Program-made: the position numbers and the translations under genes
Assembly: GCA_943908475.1 (NCBI GenBank)
Contig: CALTTG010000018.1
Span: 9,214-73,213, forward strand
Reading direction: 5' to 3'
Source: an uncultured Burkholderiales bacterium
GTDB taxonomy: Bacteria > Pseudomonadota > Gammaproteobacteria > Burkholderiales > Burkholderiaceae_C
Length of the DNA stretch: 64,000 nt
Shown: in pieces, positions 18,900-27,721 of the stretch
Layout of the letters: the number at the start of each line of letters is the position of its first letter
How positions within the stretch are numbered: position 1 is the stretch's first letter
The notes under the pieces: model-generated
What the model saw: the letters and a program-made list of their open reading frames with translations, nothing else
What the model was told of the DNA's origin: nothing
Database searches by the model: none

Positions 18900-20753
18900 A
18901 TGAGCATGACGAGCCCCATTCCCTCGCGCTTGCGCGCATTGCGCGCTGCCCTGTTGTCCCGCGGCGTTCAAGCCCTGCTGGTGCCCTCCAGCGATCCGCA
19001 CCTCTCAGAGTACTTGCCTGATCGCTGGCAGGCACGCCAGTGGCTGAGCGGTTTCACCGGTTCGTCGGGCACCTTGCTTGTGTCCGAGACGCGAGCCGCC
19101 TTGTTCACCGACAGCCGCTATTGGGAGCAGGCCGAGACCGAGCTGAACGGCTCTGGCATTGACCTGGTCAAGCTCGATGGCGCCTTGGTGCCCGCCGTGG
19201 CGAAGTGGCTGGTGGACGAGTACAGCCCAGCCCCGGCCCCCACCCTGAGCCTCGATGGCCACGTGATGGGCCTGGCATCGGTCAAGGCGTTGAAAGAAGC
19301 GCTGGCGCGCACGGCGTGGCAACTCGACCCCTCGTGCGATGTGGTGGCCGACATCTGGTCGGACCGTCCAGACTTGCCCACAGCTGCGGTGTACGAACAC
19401 CTGCCTCCCCATGCCTGCACCTCGCGTGCAGACAAACTGCAGTCCTTGCGAGATGCGATGGCGGCCCACGGAGCCACCCACCACTGGCTGTGCACCCTGG
19501 ATGACCTGGCCTGGGTGCTGAACCTGCGTGGCGCCGACGTGGACTACAACCCTGTGTTTCTCGCCCACCTGCTGGTGAGCGAGCAGTCGGCCGAGCTCTT
19601 CGTGTCAGAGGGCAAGGTGAGCGACGAACTCGCCGAGCGGTTGGCTGCCGATGGCGTGCGGCTTCGCCCCTATGCACAGGCCCTGGACGCCATGGCCGAG
19701 TTGCCGCCAGACAGCTGCATGTTGCTGGACCCCCGCCGCACCACTTGGGGTCTGCGCGAGCGCGTGCCAGCGCACACTCGGGTCGTTGAAGCCATCAACC
19801 CCACGACGCTGGCCAAATCTCGCAAGACCGAGGCGGAAGCCGAGCACATCCGCGACGCCATGGCCCGTGACGGCGCGGCGATGTGTCGTTTTTACGCCTG
19901 GTTTGAAGCGGCCCTCGGACGCGAACACATCACCGAGTTGACGATCGACGAGCGACTGAGTGCCGAACGGGCCTTGGAGCCCGGGTTCGTCTCCTTGAGC
20001 TTTCCGACGATTGCGGGCTTCAACGCCAACGGCGCCCTGCCCCACTACCGTGCCACCGCACAGGCGCACGGCGTGCTGAGCACACCCGAGGGCCTGACCG
20101 CGAACGGGCTGCTGCTGATCGACTCGGGCGCCCAGTATTTGGGAGGCACCACCGACATCACCCGGGTGTGGCCCATTGGCACGCCCAGCCCCGCACAACA
20201 GCGCGACTACACCTTGGTGCTCAAGGGCACCCTCAATTTGTCTCGGGCCCGTTTTCCTCAAGGCACCCTGGCCCCCATGCTGGATGCCCTGGCGCGAGCG
20301 CCGCTCTGGTCAGAGGGGCTGGACTTCGGGCACGGCACAGGCCATGGGGTGGGCTATTTCATGAACGTGCACGAAGGTCCTCAGTCGATCTCCAAGGCCA
20401 TGCCCGATCCGAACATGGCCATGTTGCCGGGCATGATCACCTCGATCGAACCCGGGCTCTATCGCCCCGGTCGATGGGGCATCCGCATCGAGAACCTGGT
20501 CTTGAACGTGCCCGCCCCCTCAAGCCACCCCGACGCCCAACCCGGCGACCCCGAACACGGCGACTTCCTGGCCTTCGAGACCCTGACCCTGTGCCCGATC
20601 GACACCCGGTGCATCGACCTCAGCCTCATGCGAGACGACGAGCTGCAATGGCTGAACCGTTACCACGCCGAAGTGCGCCGACGGCTGAGCCCGCTGGTGA
20701 CGGGCGCTGCACTGGCCTGGCTGCACGAACGCACCGAAGCCCTGCAGCGCTGA
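18900..20753 (+). CDS. Aminopeptidase P family protein (M24B metallopeptidase)
   Basis: Removes N-terminal residues before proline (Xaa-Pro aminopeptidase). The 617-residue, three-domain form is of the large eukaryote-like APP type. Two creatinase-like N-terminal domains begin with VQALLVPSSDPHLSEYLPDR. The pita-bread catalytic domain is at about 315-560. Metal ligands are visible as DSGAQYLGGTTDITR (two Asp), HGTGHGVGYFMNVHE (His), SIEPGLY (Glu) and a later FETLTLCPID (Glu). ATG 18900 is used; ATG 18906 is possible. It converges on the hybrid kinase gene with a 26-bp gap. Confidence 0.92.
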   Translation: MSMTSPIPSRLRALRAALLSRGVQALLVPSSDPHLSEYLPDRWQARQWLSGFTGSSGTLLVSETRAALFTDSRYWEQAETELNGSGIDLVKLDGALVPAVAKWLVDEYSPAPAPTLSLDGHVMGLASVKALKEALARTAWQLDPSCDVVADIWSDRPDLPTAAVYEHLPPHACTSRADKLQSLRDAMAAHGATHHWLCTLDDLAWVLNLRGADVDYNPVFLAHLLVSEQSAELFVSEGKVSDELAERLAADGVRLRPYAQALDAMAELPPDSCMLLDPRRTTWGLRERVPAHTRVVEAINPTTLAKSRKTEAEAEHIRDAMARDGAAMCRFYAWFEAALGREHITELTIDERLSAERALEPGFVSLSFPTIAGFNANGALPHYRATAQAHGVLSTPEGLTANGLLLIDSGAQYLGGTTDITRVWPIGTPSPAQQRDYTLVLKGTLNLSRARFPQGTLAPMLDALARAPLWSEGLDFGHGTGHGVGYFMNVHEGPQSISKAMPDPNMAMLPGMITSIEPGLYRPGRWGIRIENLVLNVPAPSSHPDAQPGDPEHGDFLAFETLTLCPIDTRCIDLSLMRDDELQWLNRYHAEVRRRLSPLVTGAALAWLHERTEALQR

Positions 20754-20779
20754 AGCGTCGGGGCCGGCGTTGACTCACC

Positions 20780-22666
20780 TCACGCCAGGGTGCTGGGTTC
20801 GTGCTTGCGTTCGCGCAACAACAGTGCTGCGGTGGTCTTGCGCCCGCTGCGCAGCAGGTGGCGCCGAATCACCCGCACCAGCTCGCCCTGCGTGAAGGGC
20901 TTGGCCAGGTGGTCGTCCATGCCAGCGGCCAGGCAGGCGCGCTGGTCTTCAATCTGCGCCGATGCGGTCAAGGCGATGATGGGCAGGTGCACATCCCCTC
21001 GGTGGGACTCGACCTCGCGGATGTGTCGCGTGGCCTCGAAGCCATCCATCTCGGGCATGTGGCAATCCATCAGGACCAGATCGGCTTCGTGCAAAGCCAA
21101 CCACTCGATGGCCTGCCGTCCGTTCTCGACCACGGCCACGTTCAGGCCCACTTGTTCCAGCTCGGCTTGGGCCACCATGGCATTGACCGGGTTGTCTTCC
21201 ACGAGCAGCACCAGACCATGCAGGGGCGAACGCCCCTCACTCTGTGGCGGCCAGGTGGCCAAGGCACCCACAGCCACCTGAGGCATCGCGGTCAACGGCG
21301 TCGGCACCACCCGCAACGGCAGACTGCATCGAAACAAAGAGCCGACCCCCTGCTGGCTCTGGACCCGCAAATCACCGCCCATGGCTCGACAGACCTGACT
21401 GGCAATGCTCAGGCCGAGGCCACTGCCGGGTGATCGGCGGTTGTGGCTGCTCTCGGCCTGGTGGAAGGCCTCGAAGATGCGAGGCAGATCGCCGGGCGGG
21501 ATGCCAATGCCGGTGTCTTCCACTTCGATCTGAAACCAGCCCACATCGGGATCGGGCTGCGTGGCCGCACGCATCAGGCGCACGGTGACATGGCCACGCT
21601 CGGTGAACTTCACCGCATTGGTGAGCAAATTGTGGATGACCTGACGCAGGCGAGCCGCATCCACATCGACCCAGACATCGTCGGGCAGCAGGTTGTCCAT
21701 GCGGACACTGACCCCCTTGTCCATGGCGCTGACTTCGGCCGCTGCAGCGAGGTCACGAACCAGTTCGTGGAGCGCCACGGTTTGGGGTGTGAAATCGAGC
21801 TTGCCCGACTGAAGACGCGCAAAATCAAGCACGTCGTTGATGACATTGAGCAAGTTCTGCCCAGCGCCCTGCAAGAGGTTCAAACGCTGGTGGGCCTCCT
21901 GAGTTTGAAGTTCAGGGCGAAGCATGCGAGACAACCCGATCATGCCGTGCAGAGGTGTGCGCATTTCGTGGCTCATGGCCGCCAGGAATTGCCCTTTGGC
22001 CAAATTGGACTGCTCAGCTGCTTCGAGGGCCTGGGTGCGAGCCGCCGCGATCTGGTCGCTCTGGAAGCGCAGGTGCAGCAACTCGCCCAGACGACGGTGG
22101 GCCCGCCCCGACTCGACCCACAAAATGAGCGCAAACCCGCCCAGGCTGACCACGCCGAACGCCCCGTAGTCGCTGCCCAGGGATGCGCTGAAGACCACCC
22201 CTGACAGCAAAATGGGGGCGATCCACAGCCGCGCACTCAGCCGGTCGGCCGTCAACATCAGGGCGCCACTGGCGGCCATGCCGGCCACCGAACCCAGCAC
22301 CACCGCCTGAAGGTCAGTTCGTCCGGCCACTGGAAGCATCCACACGGCCAGGCCCCAGCACACGGCGAACAGGCCGGTGTAGACCCACATGCCCCGCTGC
22401 CAGCCCGGCAAATGTCGTTCAGACGATTGGAAATACGCGAGCGCGTGATGGGTGCGCAGCAAGGCGACCAGCAAGGTGCAGATCATCCAGATCAGGGCGC
22501 TTTGCTTGTCACCACCGGGGTGCATGTGCTCGACCAGCGCCAGCATCAACACCGAGAACACGGCGGCCACCAACGATGCCAGCGGCACATGGGAGAACAA
22601 CATCCGCGTGCGGGCGTGCCGCACCTGGGCGTCAAGTTCTTCACGGGCAAGCTGAGGATCGGTCAC
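20780..22666 (-). CDS. Hybrid sensor histidine kinase/response regulator
   Basis: Membrane-bound two-component hybrid. Hydrophobic segments over about 20-185 form some six transmembrane helices with no large periplasmic domain. HisKA follows with H-box AAMSHEMRTPLHGMIGLS near residue 232, then an HATPase with N-, G1- and G2-boxes (NLLTNAVKFTERG, DTGIGIPPGDL, GSGLGLSIASQ). A C-terminal receiver at about 490-610 has VLLVEDNPVNAMVAQAELE and phospho-acceptor Asp in LVLMDCHMPEMDGFEA. GTG 22666 is chosen because AGGAG lies seven bases upstream. No separate regulator is adjacent. Confidence 0.93.
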   Translation of the reverse strand: MTDPQLAREELDAQVRHARTRMLFSHVPLASLVAAVFSVLMLALVEHMHPGGDKQSALIWMICTLLVALLRTHHALAYFQSSERHLPGWQRGMWVYTGLFAVCWGLAVWMLPVAGRTDLQAVVLGSVAGMAASGALMLTADRLSARLWIAPILLSGVVFSASLGSDYGAFGVVSLGGFALILWVESGRAHRRLGELLHLRFQSDQIAAARTQALEAAEQSNLAKGQFLAAMSHEMRTPLHGMIGLSRMLRPELQTQEAHQRLNLLQGAGQNLLNVINDVLDFARLQSGKLDFTPQTVALHELVRDLAAAAEVSAMDKGVSVRMDNLLPDDVWVDVDAARLRQVIHNLLTNAVKFTERGHVTVRLMRAATQPDPDVGWFQIEVEDTGIGIPPGDLPRIFEAFHQAESSHNRRSPGSGLGLSIASQVCRAMGGDLRVQSQQGVGSLFRCSLPLRVVPTPLTAMPQVAVGALATWPPQSEGRSPLHGLVLLVEDNPVNAMVAQAELEQVGLNVAVVENGRQAIEWLALHEADLVLMDCHMPEMDGFEATRHIREVESHRGDVHLPIIALTASAQIEDQRACLAAGMDDHLAKPFTQGELVRVIRRHLLRSGRKTTAALLLRERKHEPSTLA

Positions 22667-22835
22667 GAACAGGCTCCTGGGCACCCATCCATGAACGACC
22701 AAGGGTGCATTGGCAATACAGACCCAGTGTGGCAAGCCGCTGCCCAAGCTTGGATAGCAAATGCCCTTGGTCCGGCCGGAAGGGACGTGACTTAATCCCC
22801 TGCCTGCCCCCCCTGCCCAAGGGGTGCGCCTGGGC

Positions 22836-23204
22836 TCAGCGCAATCGCCCCACGTAACGCTGTTCGAGCGAAGAGGCTCGCGTGCTGGTCAAGGGCGTGC
22901 GGGGCTCCAGTTCGGACGCCATGTCGTGCCCCGTGTCGTGCCACCTCGAAGGCACTTCATTGGCCGCCTCAGCCGGAGGCACCAATTTGGGACGCCTTGG
23001 ACGAAGCGCTTCAAAGGCCGCCTCAAGGCGGGTCGCCAAGTGGATCAGGTCCGGGTCGGCTTCCGCACGGCACACACCAATGATGGCCTGGGCGTACTCC
23101 ACATTGCTGGCCAGCCATTCGGTGTCGGTTACCCGTCCGGTTTTTCGGCGCAAGGCCACATGGAGGTGGGCTGCGATGGCGAGGCGCTGACTGTCTGTGC
23201 TCAT
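22836..23204 (-). CDS. Conserved hypothetical protein (122 aa)
   Basis: A soluble protein with no signal or membrane segment. It begins MSTDSQRLAIAAHLHVALRR and continues with KTGRVTDTEWLASNVEYAQA, which I associate with a small Burkholderiales family of unknown function. The C-terminal half is charged and probably disordered. It lies 169 bp upstream of the hybrid kinase on the same strand and diverges from the PaaX-like gene. No function can be proposed from sequence. Confidence 0.65.
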   Translation of the reverse strand: MSTDSQRLAIAAHLHVALRRKTGRVTDTEWLASNVEYAQAIIGVCRAEADPDLIHLATRLEAAFEALRPRRPKLVPPAEAANEVPSRWHDTGHDMASELEPRTPLTSTRASSLEQRYVGRLR

Positions 23205-23294
23205 TGAATGCTCCCAAGCGAAGGCCTGTCACGTCGCAAAAATGATGCCCGGGCGCCCCAAATCTGTGCCAAAGGTCACAAATGCTCACCTGAA

Positions 23295-23348
23295 TGAGGG
23301 GGGCACTGTCCGACAATCCCAACCCTCAATTGGGTGCAGCCCCCCTCA
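23295..23348. repeat. Large imperfect cruciform in the divergent intergenic region
   Basis: TGAGGGGGGC (23295-23304) is the exact reverse complement of GCCCCCCTCA (23339-23348). Between them CCCAA (23318-23322) and TTGGG (23330-23334) form an inner stem. A second inverted pair, CACAAAA (23352-23358) and TTTTGTG (23374-23380), lies next to it. The 228-bp region between two divergent genes is more AT-rich than its neighbours. These could be operators for the PaaX-like regulator. Confidence 0.45.
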
Positions 23349-23381
23349 GCCCACAAAAATACAGCAAATGACATTTTGTGA

Positions 23382-23411
23382 TTGACGAAGAAATAACTGA
23401 CCTCGTAACAT
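23382..23411 (+). promoter_or_regulatory. Candidate sigma-70 promoter of the PaaX-like gene
   Basis: TTGACG (23382-23387) and TAACAT (23406-23411) are separated by 18 bp; the predicted start of transcription lies about 15 bp before ATG 23433. The -35 is a 5/6 match and the -10 a 4/6 match. The CACAAAA/TTTTGTG inverted repeat sits immediately upstream of the -35. Confidence 0.45.
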
Positions 23412-23432
23412 GAGGCACCGACGAGCCAAGCC

Positions 23433-24263
23433 ATGTCACCCAACCCCAAACACCTCATCCTCAACTTGCTGCAAGCCGCAGACGGCAACACCTTGAGCGC
23501 CCGAGAGGCCGTGGAGTCGTGCAAGCTCTTCGGCATCCGTGAAAACAACGTGCGTGTGGCCCTGGTGAGGCTGTCGGCAGCCGGTCTGGTGGAGGCCGCT
23601 GCCCGAGGCAGTTATCGACTGGGCCCGCGAGCGGCCACGCTGTCCGACGAAGTCGCCCGCTGGCGCCACGCCGAAAGCCGCGTGTGCGAATGGCACGGCG
23701 CCTGGTTGGTGGTCAGTGCCGGGGCCCTCACCCGCAGCGACCGAGTGGCCATGCGAGCCCGAGAACGCGCGTTGGCGCTGCTGGGGTTTCGCCTGCTGGA
23801 CAGCCACCTGTTTGTGCGCCCCGACAACTTGGTCGGTCGTGCGACCCTCGTGCGAGAACGCCTGTGCAAGCTGGGGCTCGACGCTCAAGCCCCCGTGTTT
23901 TCGGCCCACGACCTCGACCCGATCCGTGAACAACTGGCGCGGCGTTTGTGGAAGGGCGAATTGCTCAACGCCAGCTACCGCCAGACCCGGACAAAGCTCG
24001 AAGCCTGGATGCAGCGCGCCGAATTGCTGGACCTGGACACCGCGGCACGCGAATCGTTCCTGCTGGGCAACGACGCCATCCGCCAATTGGTCTACGACCC
24101 ACTGCTGCCTGAACCCTTGGTCGACGTGGCGGAGCGGCGCGCATTCAGCGCCACGGTGCAGCAATTCGACGACGTGGGTCGCGGCATCTGGCAGCGCTTG
24201 CTTCAAGCCCTGTCGAGCGGCACCCCCTTGTCCGACGACACACGCCCCACACGACCTCACTGA
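23433..24263 (+). CDS. PaaX-like family transcriptional regulator
   Basis: A 276-residue regulator. The N-terminal winged helix (about 5-75) reads LLQAADGNTLSAREAVESCK, then IRENNVRVALVRLSAAGLVE, the PaaX-type HTH. Middle and C-terminal parts (WHGAWLVVSAGALTRSDR, RPDNLVG, LVYDPLLPEPLVD) match the PaaX-like family. PaaX itself represses phenylacetate catabolism genes, none of which are here. Only eight bases separate its stop from the fatty acid desaturase start, so the two form an operon and the regulator may control membrane-lipid desaturation. Confidence 0.82.
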   Translation: MSPNPKHLILNLLQAADGNTLSAREAVESCKLFGIRENNVRVALVRLSAAGLVEAAARGSYRLGPRAATLSDEVARWRHAESRVCEWHGAWLVVSAGALTRSDRVAMRARERALALLGFRLLDSHLFVRPDNLVGRATLVRERLCKLGLDAQAPVFSAHDLDPIREQLARRLWKGELLNASYRQTRTKLEAWMQRAELLDLDTAARESFLLGNDAIRQLVYDPLLPEPLVDVAERRAFSATVQQFDDVGRGIWQRLLQALSSGTPLSDDTRPTRPH

Positions 24264-24271
24264 CCCCACCC

Positions 24272-25297
24272 ATGTCCACAGCCACGCCCACCGCAGTGCC
24301 CGCGAGCACACGCCGACAACTGCAAGCCCTCTTCACGCCCGACGAATTGAGATCGTTGACCCAGCGATCTGACTGGCGCGGCGCTTGGGCCGTGGCCTCG
24401 ACCTGGGGGCTGATCGCTGCGGCCTTTGCGATGCTGGCGCAGTGGCCGTCTGTCTGGACCTGGTTGTTGGCCGTGGTGATCATTGCCGGGCGGCAACTGG
24501 CCCTGGCCATCTTGCAGCACGAGGCCTCGCACGGCACGTTGTTCAAGACACGCTGGCTCAACGACACCCTGTGCGATTGGGTGTGTGCCCGGCCGATCTG
24601 GCAGAACATTCGCCTGTACAAGGCCCACCACCTGCAACACCACACCCGCACGGGCACGCCCCAAGACCCTGACTTGTCCCTGCACGCGGGCTACCCGACC
24701 ACGACACGCTCGATGGCGCGAAAGTTTCTGCGCGACATCACAGGCCTGACGGGTCTCAAAGCCCTGTACGGCCTGATGCTGATGGACGCGGGCATCATCC
24801 GCTGGACCGTCTCCAATGACATCCAGCGCTTGCCGATCGAAGGCGTCAGCCGCTGGACCTTGTTGACCCGCATGTTGCGAAACATGACCCCCATGCTGAT
24901 CGCCAATGGTGTGCTGTGGGGCCTGCTGGCCTGGAGCGGGCACGCCTGGCTGTATGCGGCCTGGGTGTTGGCTTACGTGACGCCGTTCCCTCTGTTCATC
25001 CGCATTCGATCCATGGCCGAGCACGGCTGCTTGCCTCACAGCGAGGACATGTTCGTCAACACCCGCACCACCCGGGCCGGTTGGCTGGCCCGCATGACGG
25101 TGGCACCCGTGAACGTCAATTACCACCGTGAACACCATGTCATGGCCTCGGTGCCCTACCACCAGTTGCCCCGAATGCACGCGCTGTGGCAAGCGCGGCG
25201 CGAGGCCGCCGGTCAAGGTGCGGTCCCCGTGCCCGGCTACCTGGAGGTGATCTCGCTGGCCTGCAACCGTCAGGCGGCCACGTCTTCGACGCCCTGA
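24272..25297 (+). CDS. Fatty acid desaturase family membrane protein
   Basis: Non-haem di-iron membrane desaturase or hydroxylase. All three histidine boxes are visible: HEASHG near residue 83, HHLQHH near 115, and YHREHH near 287. Transmembrane segments flank them (WGLIAAAFAMLA, WTWLLAVVIIA, VLWGLLAWSGHAWLYAAWVL). The 341 aa length fits the family. It is co-transcribed with the PaaX-like regulator. The last 28 bp overlap the end of metE on the opposite strand. The substrate could be acyl lipid or another hydrophobic compound. Confidence 0.9.
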   Translation: MSTATPTAVPASTRRQLQALFTPDELRSLTQRSDWRGAWAVASTWGLIAAAFAMLAQWPSVWTWLLAVVIIAGRQLALAILQHEASHGTLFKTRWLNDTLCDWVCARPIWQNIRLYKAHHLQHHTRTGTPQDPDLSLHAGYPTTTRSMARKFLRDITGLTGLKALYGLMLMDAGIIRWTVSNDIQRLPIEGVSRWTLLTRMLRNMTPMLIANGVLWGLLAWSGHAWLYAAWVLAYVTPFPLFIRIRSMAEHGCLPHSEDMFVNTRTTRAGWLARMTVAPVNVNYHREHHVMASVPYHQLPRMHALWQARREAAGQGAVPVPGYLEVISLACNRQAATSSTP

Positions 25298-27567
25298 TGC
25301 CGCAATCGCAGGGCAGAAGCGGCAGCCACCATGTTGGCCAAAGCCGCCAGCGTCTCGGGCCAAGCCCGAGTCTTGAGCCCGCAATCGGGATTGACCCACA
25401 AGCGCTCCACGGGCACCACCTCGCTGGCACGCTCTAACAGCCGAACCATGGCGTCGACCGAGGGCACGCGCGGTGAGTGAATGTCATACACCCCGGGCCC
25501 GATGTCGTTAGGGTACTTGAAATCGCCAAAGCCATCCAGCAAGGCCATGGCCGACCGGGAGGTCTCGATGGTGATGACATCGGCATCCATGGCGGCAATG
25601 GCCGGCAAGATGTCGTTGAACTCTGAGTAGCACATGTGGGTGTGAATCTGGGTGTCGTCTTTCACCACCGACGCCGACAGTTTGAAGGCCTTCACGGCCG
25701 CATCGAGGTAGGTCGGCCATTGGCACTGGCGCAACGGCAAGCCCTCCCGGAAGGCGGGCTCATCGATCTGAATGATGCGAATGCCCGCGTGCTCCAGGTC
25801 CTGCACCTCATCGCGAATGGCCAGGGCCAGTTGAAGCGCCGTGACCGATCGGGGCTGGTCATCGCGCACGAACGACCATTGCAGCATGGTGATCGGGCCC
25901 GTGAGCATGCCTTTCATCCACCGATCGGTGAGCGACTGCGCATGGCGCGTGGTCTCCACCGTGATGGGCTCAGGCCGGAAGACATCGCCATACAAGATGG
26001 GTGGCTTCACACATCGAGAGCCATAACTCTGAACCCAGCCCAGGTCAGTGAAGGCAAAGCCCCAAAGGTGCTCGGCGAAATACTCGACCATGTCATTGCG
26101 TTCAGGCTCGCCGTGCACCAGCACATCCAGTCCCAATGCTTCCTGGTGACGGACCACGGTCTCCACCTCGTCGCGCATGCGCTGCAGGTAAGTCAAAGCG
26201 CTGATGTCACCGCGTCGGTGGGCCGCACGCTGACGTCGGATGTCGCTCGTTTGCGGGAAGGAGCCGATGGTGGTGGTGGGCAACAAGGGCAGCTTCAGCA
26301 AGGCTTGCTGCGCCTGAATGCGCACGGGAAACGGCGAAGCGCGCTCGAACACGGGTGCCGTCAAGGCCCCCAATCGCCGCTGCACCACCGGGTGCCTCAC
26401 GCGGCCTGAGTGGCGCCGGGAAACCACCGCCTGATCAGACCGGCGCAAGGCCTCGTCAATGGCCAAGGCGCCATGCGTCAGCCCCTTGGCCAGGACCACG
26501 ACCTCATCGAGCTTCTCTCGGGCAAACGCCAGCCAGCCGCGCACCTCGGGGTCCAGGCGCTGCTCGCTGGCCAAGGACACCGGCACATGCTGCAAGGAGC
26601 ACGAGGCCGACACCCACAACTCGCCAGGCCACTGGGCCTGCAGGTCATGGAGGGTGCCGAGGCGCTGGCGCAAGTCGGTTCGCCAAACATTGCGGCCGTC
26701 AACCACCCCGACGGACAGGACCCGATCCGCTGGCCAGTCGGCCAGACAGCGCCCCCATTGCGTGTCGCCTCGCACCAGGTCAACATGGAGCCCTTGGGCA
26801 GGCACCCGAGCCAACCAGGGCCACTGGTGATCCACAGGCCCCAGGCATGCCGCCAGCAGCAGGTTCACGCCTTGGTGAGGCAGCGTGGCCCAGGCCTGCT
26901 CGAAGGCGGCTTGCCAGTTGGCATCCAGGTCGGTGCACAAGATGGGCTCATCGACCTGACACCAAGTCACGCCGCGATCCGCGAGTTGCTTCAAGAGCCG
27001 CTGATAAGCCTGCACCAGCGCTGGCAACAAGCTCAGCCGATCGAACCCTTCGCCTGCCCCATGCACGCGGCAGAGGTGCAAGAAGCTCACGGGCCCGAGC
27101 AACACGGGCTTGACCCGATGACCTTGCGCCAGCGCTGCATCGACCTCATCGAGCCACCACGACACGCCCCCATCGAATCGGGTGTGTTCGTTCACCTCGG
27201 GAACGAGGTGGTGGTAATTGGTGTCGAACCATTTGGTCATCTCCATGGCGGGCTGCTGGGTGTTGCCACGGGCCAACTCAAAATACTGGGCGAGCGTCAA
27301 TTGCTGGGCATCAAAGCCAAAGCGGCTCGGCAAAGCACCGAGGGTCGCGCACAAGGTCAAGGTCGGGTCGTACCAAGCACCATCGCCCACGGTCACCCAG
27401 TCGAGCCCGGCGTCGTGCTGCCACTGCCACTGCTGGGACAACACCTGCACGCTGCGCTCTCGAAAGGTGGCGGCATCGATCTCGCCTCGCCAGAACGCCT
27501 CCTGAGCGAACTTCAGCTCACGCTGAGCGCCGATGCGCGGGAATCCGGGAATGTGTGTCTGGACCAT
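25270..27567 (-). CDS. metE: Cobalamin-independent methionine synthase (5-methyltetrahydropteroyltriglutamate--homocysteine methyltransferase)
   Basis: Transfers methyl from methyl-tetrahydrofolate-triglutamate to homocysteine. The 765 residues match the family. N-terminal domain begins IPGFPRIGAQRELKFAQEAF. The catalytic domain shows LPTTTIGSFPQT, DVLVHGEPERNDMVEYF, and the zinc ligands in HTHMCYSEFNDI, the Glu in DVITIETSRS and Cys in NPDCGLKTR. ATG 27567 has AGAGGG upstream; the frame is open to 27630. A consensus MetR box lies about 86 bp upstream. It overlaps the desaturase gene tail-to-tail by 28 bp. Confidence 0.97.
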   Translation of the reverse strand: MVQTHIPGFPRIGAQRELKFAQEAFWRGEIDAATFRERSVQVLSQQWQWQHDAGLDWVTVGDGAWYDPTLTLCATLGALPSRFGFDAQQLTLAQYFELARGNTQQPAMEMTKWFDTNYHHLVPEVNEHTRFDGGVSWWLDEVDAALAQGHRVKPVLLGPVSFLHLCRVHGAGEGFDRLSLLPALVQAYQRLLKQLADRGVTWCQVDEPILCTDLDANWQAAFEQAWATLPHQGVNLLLAACLGPVDHQWPWLARVPAQGLHVDLVRGDTQWGRCLADWPADRVLSVGVVDGRNVWRTDLRQRLGTLHDLQAQWPGELWVSASCSLQHVPVSLASEQRLDPEVRGWLAFAREKLDEVVVLAKGLTHGALAIDEALRRSDQAVVSRRHSGRVRHPVVQRRLGALTAPVFERASPFPVRIQAQQALLKLPLLPTTTIGSFPQTSDIRRQRAAHRRGDISALTYLQRMRDEVETVVRHQEALGLDVLVHGEPERNDMVEYFAEHLWGFAFTDLGWVQSYGSRCVKPPILYGDVFRPEPITVETTRHAQSLTDRWMKGMLTGPITMLQWSFVRDDQPRSVTALQLALAIRDEVQDLEHAGIRIIQIDEPAFREGLPLRQCQWPTYLDAAVKAFKLSASVVKDDTQIHTHMCYSEFNDILPAIAAMDADVITIETSRSAMALLDGFGDFKYPNDIGPGVYDIHSPRVPSVDAMVRLLERASEVVPVERLWVNPDCGLKTRAWPETLAALANMVAAASALRLRHQGVEDVAA

Positions 27568-27652
27568 GCTGCCCTCTTGATGCCAAAGTGAAAGAGCTGG
27601 CAGTGTGGTGAACGGCACCACTTGAATCAAGCGATGAATTCACATGCTTGAT

Positions 27653-27665
27653 TGAATGAAATTCA
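27653..27665. promoter_or_regulatory. MetR box upstream of metE
   Basis: TGAATGAAATTCA matches the MetR consensus TGAA-N5-TTCA exactly, including A at the central position. It lies about 86-98 bp upstream of the metE ATG, a usual activator position. A second palindrome, CTTGAATCAAG, is at 27621-27631, nearer the promoter. A candidate minus-strand promoter is TTGATT-N17-CACACT. The metR gene itself is at 34069 in this window. Confidence 0.65.
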
Positions 27666-27721
27666 TACCCAGAAACACCCCTGTGACAGAATCAAGTGCC
27701 CTGCCTCTTTCACCGGCCACC

